A stretch of DNA of 12,444 bases from Pseudomonadota bacterium (GTDB taxonomy: Bacteria > Desulfobacterota > Desulfovibrionia > Desulfovibrionales > Desulfovibrionaceae): the NCBI GenBank assembly GCA_023417745.1, contig JAEZEM010000137.1, positions 1 to 12,444 on the forward strand, written 5' to 3'. Positions 12,428 to 12,444 of this stretch are shown one piece after another. A program made the translations under genes and the position numbers. Within the stretch, counting starts at the first letter, position 1, and every line of letters starts with the position of its first letter. The notes under the pieces were generated by a model that was given only the letters and a program-made list of their open reading frames with translations, did not search any database and had not been told where the DNA came from.

Positions 12428-12444
12428 CGCCGCCGGAGGCATCT

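Overview
The window looks like chromosomal DNA of a GC-rich Desulfovibrionaceae-type bacterium (Desulfovibrio/Solidesulfovibrio group). This rests on the high-GC coding style, the gene families present (a PocR-domain sensor kinase, an ATC-hydrolase-like protein, a short molybdate ATPase) and a GC-rich hairpin sequence at the right edge of a kind I associate with that group. The taxonomic call is inference; no rRNA, tRNA, CRISPR array, IS element or phage gene was seen. No single novel multigene system is evident. The interest lies in regulatory and intergenic features and in a few odd gene architectures.

Layout. (1) 1-1640: the 3' part of a family-4 glycosyltransferase whose reading frame is open through the left edge, ending in an intrinsic terminator. 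(2) 1764-4176: a good sigma70-type promoter drives a lone PocR-PAS-PAS-HisKA-HATPase sensor kinase with no receiver domain and no response regulator beside it. (3) 4177-4412: a convergent spacer holding a strikingly AT-rich island with an inverted repeat. (4) 4413-6182, minus strand: a two-gene unit, a polyprenyl-phosphate-type GT2 glycosyltransferase with two C-terminal membrane regions followed after 9 nt by a SAM methyltransferase. Together they suggest modification of a lipid-linked or surface glycan. (5) 6183-6663: a 481-base spacer with the putative GT2 promoter, one strong terminator and two further hairpins behind asnS. (6) 6664-8534, minus strand: an ATC-hydrolase-like gene overlapping asparaginyl-tRNA synthetase by ATGA, so the two are probably translationally coupled. 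(7) 8535-9136: a divergent spacer that contains a 42-codon ORF with a perfect AGGAGG ribosome binding site, then a mod promoter region with a 10-bp palindrome.

(8) 9137-11345: a molybdate/tungstate ABC importer in the order modB-modA-modC. ModB is the permease, ModA the periplasmic binding protein and ModC a bare ATPase without the usual C-terminal Mop/TOBE region. A perfect 30-bp palindrome separates modA from modC and may set the ratio of binding protein to ATPase. (9) 11436-12342: a probable promoter and a class-3-lipase-like alpha/beta hydrolase with no N-terminal signal peptide. (10) 12343-12444: a non-coding tail with a G6C/GC6 hairpin that may be the edge of a dispersed repeat.

The mod genes form one functional unit (oxyanion uptake, relevant to molybdenum and tungsten enzymes). 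The GT2/methyltransferase pair is a second unit. The ATC-hydrolase/asnS pair is a third, in which a housekeeping gene is tied to a small enzyme of uncertain role.
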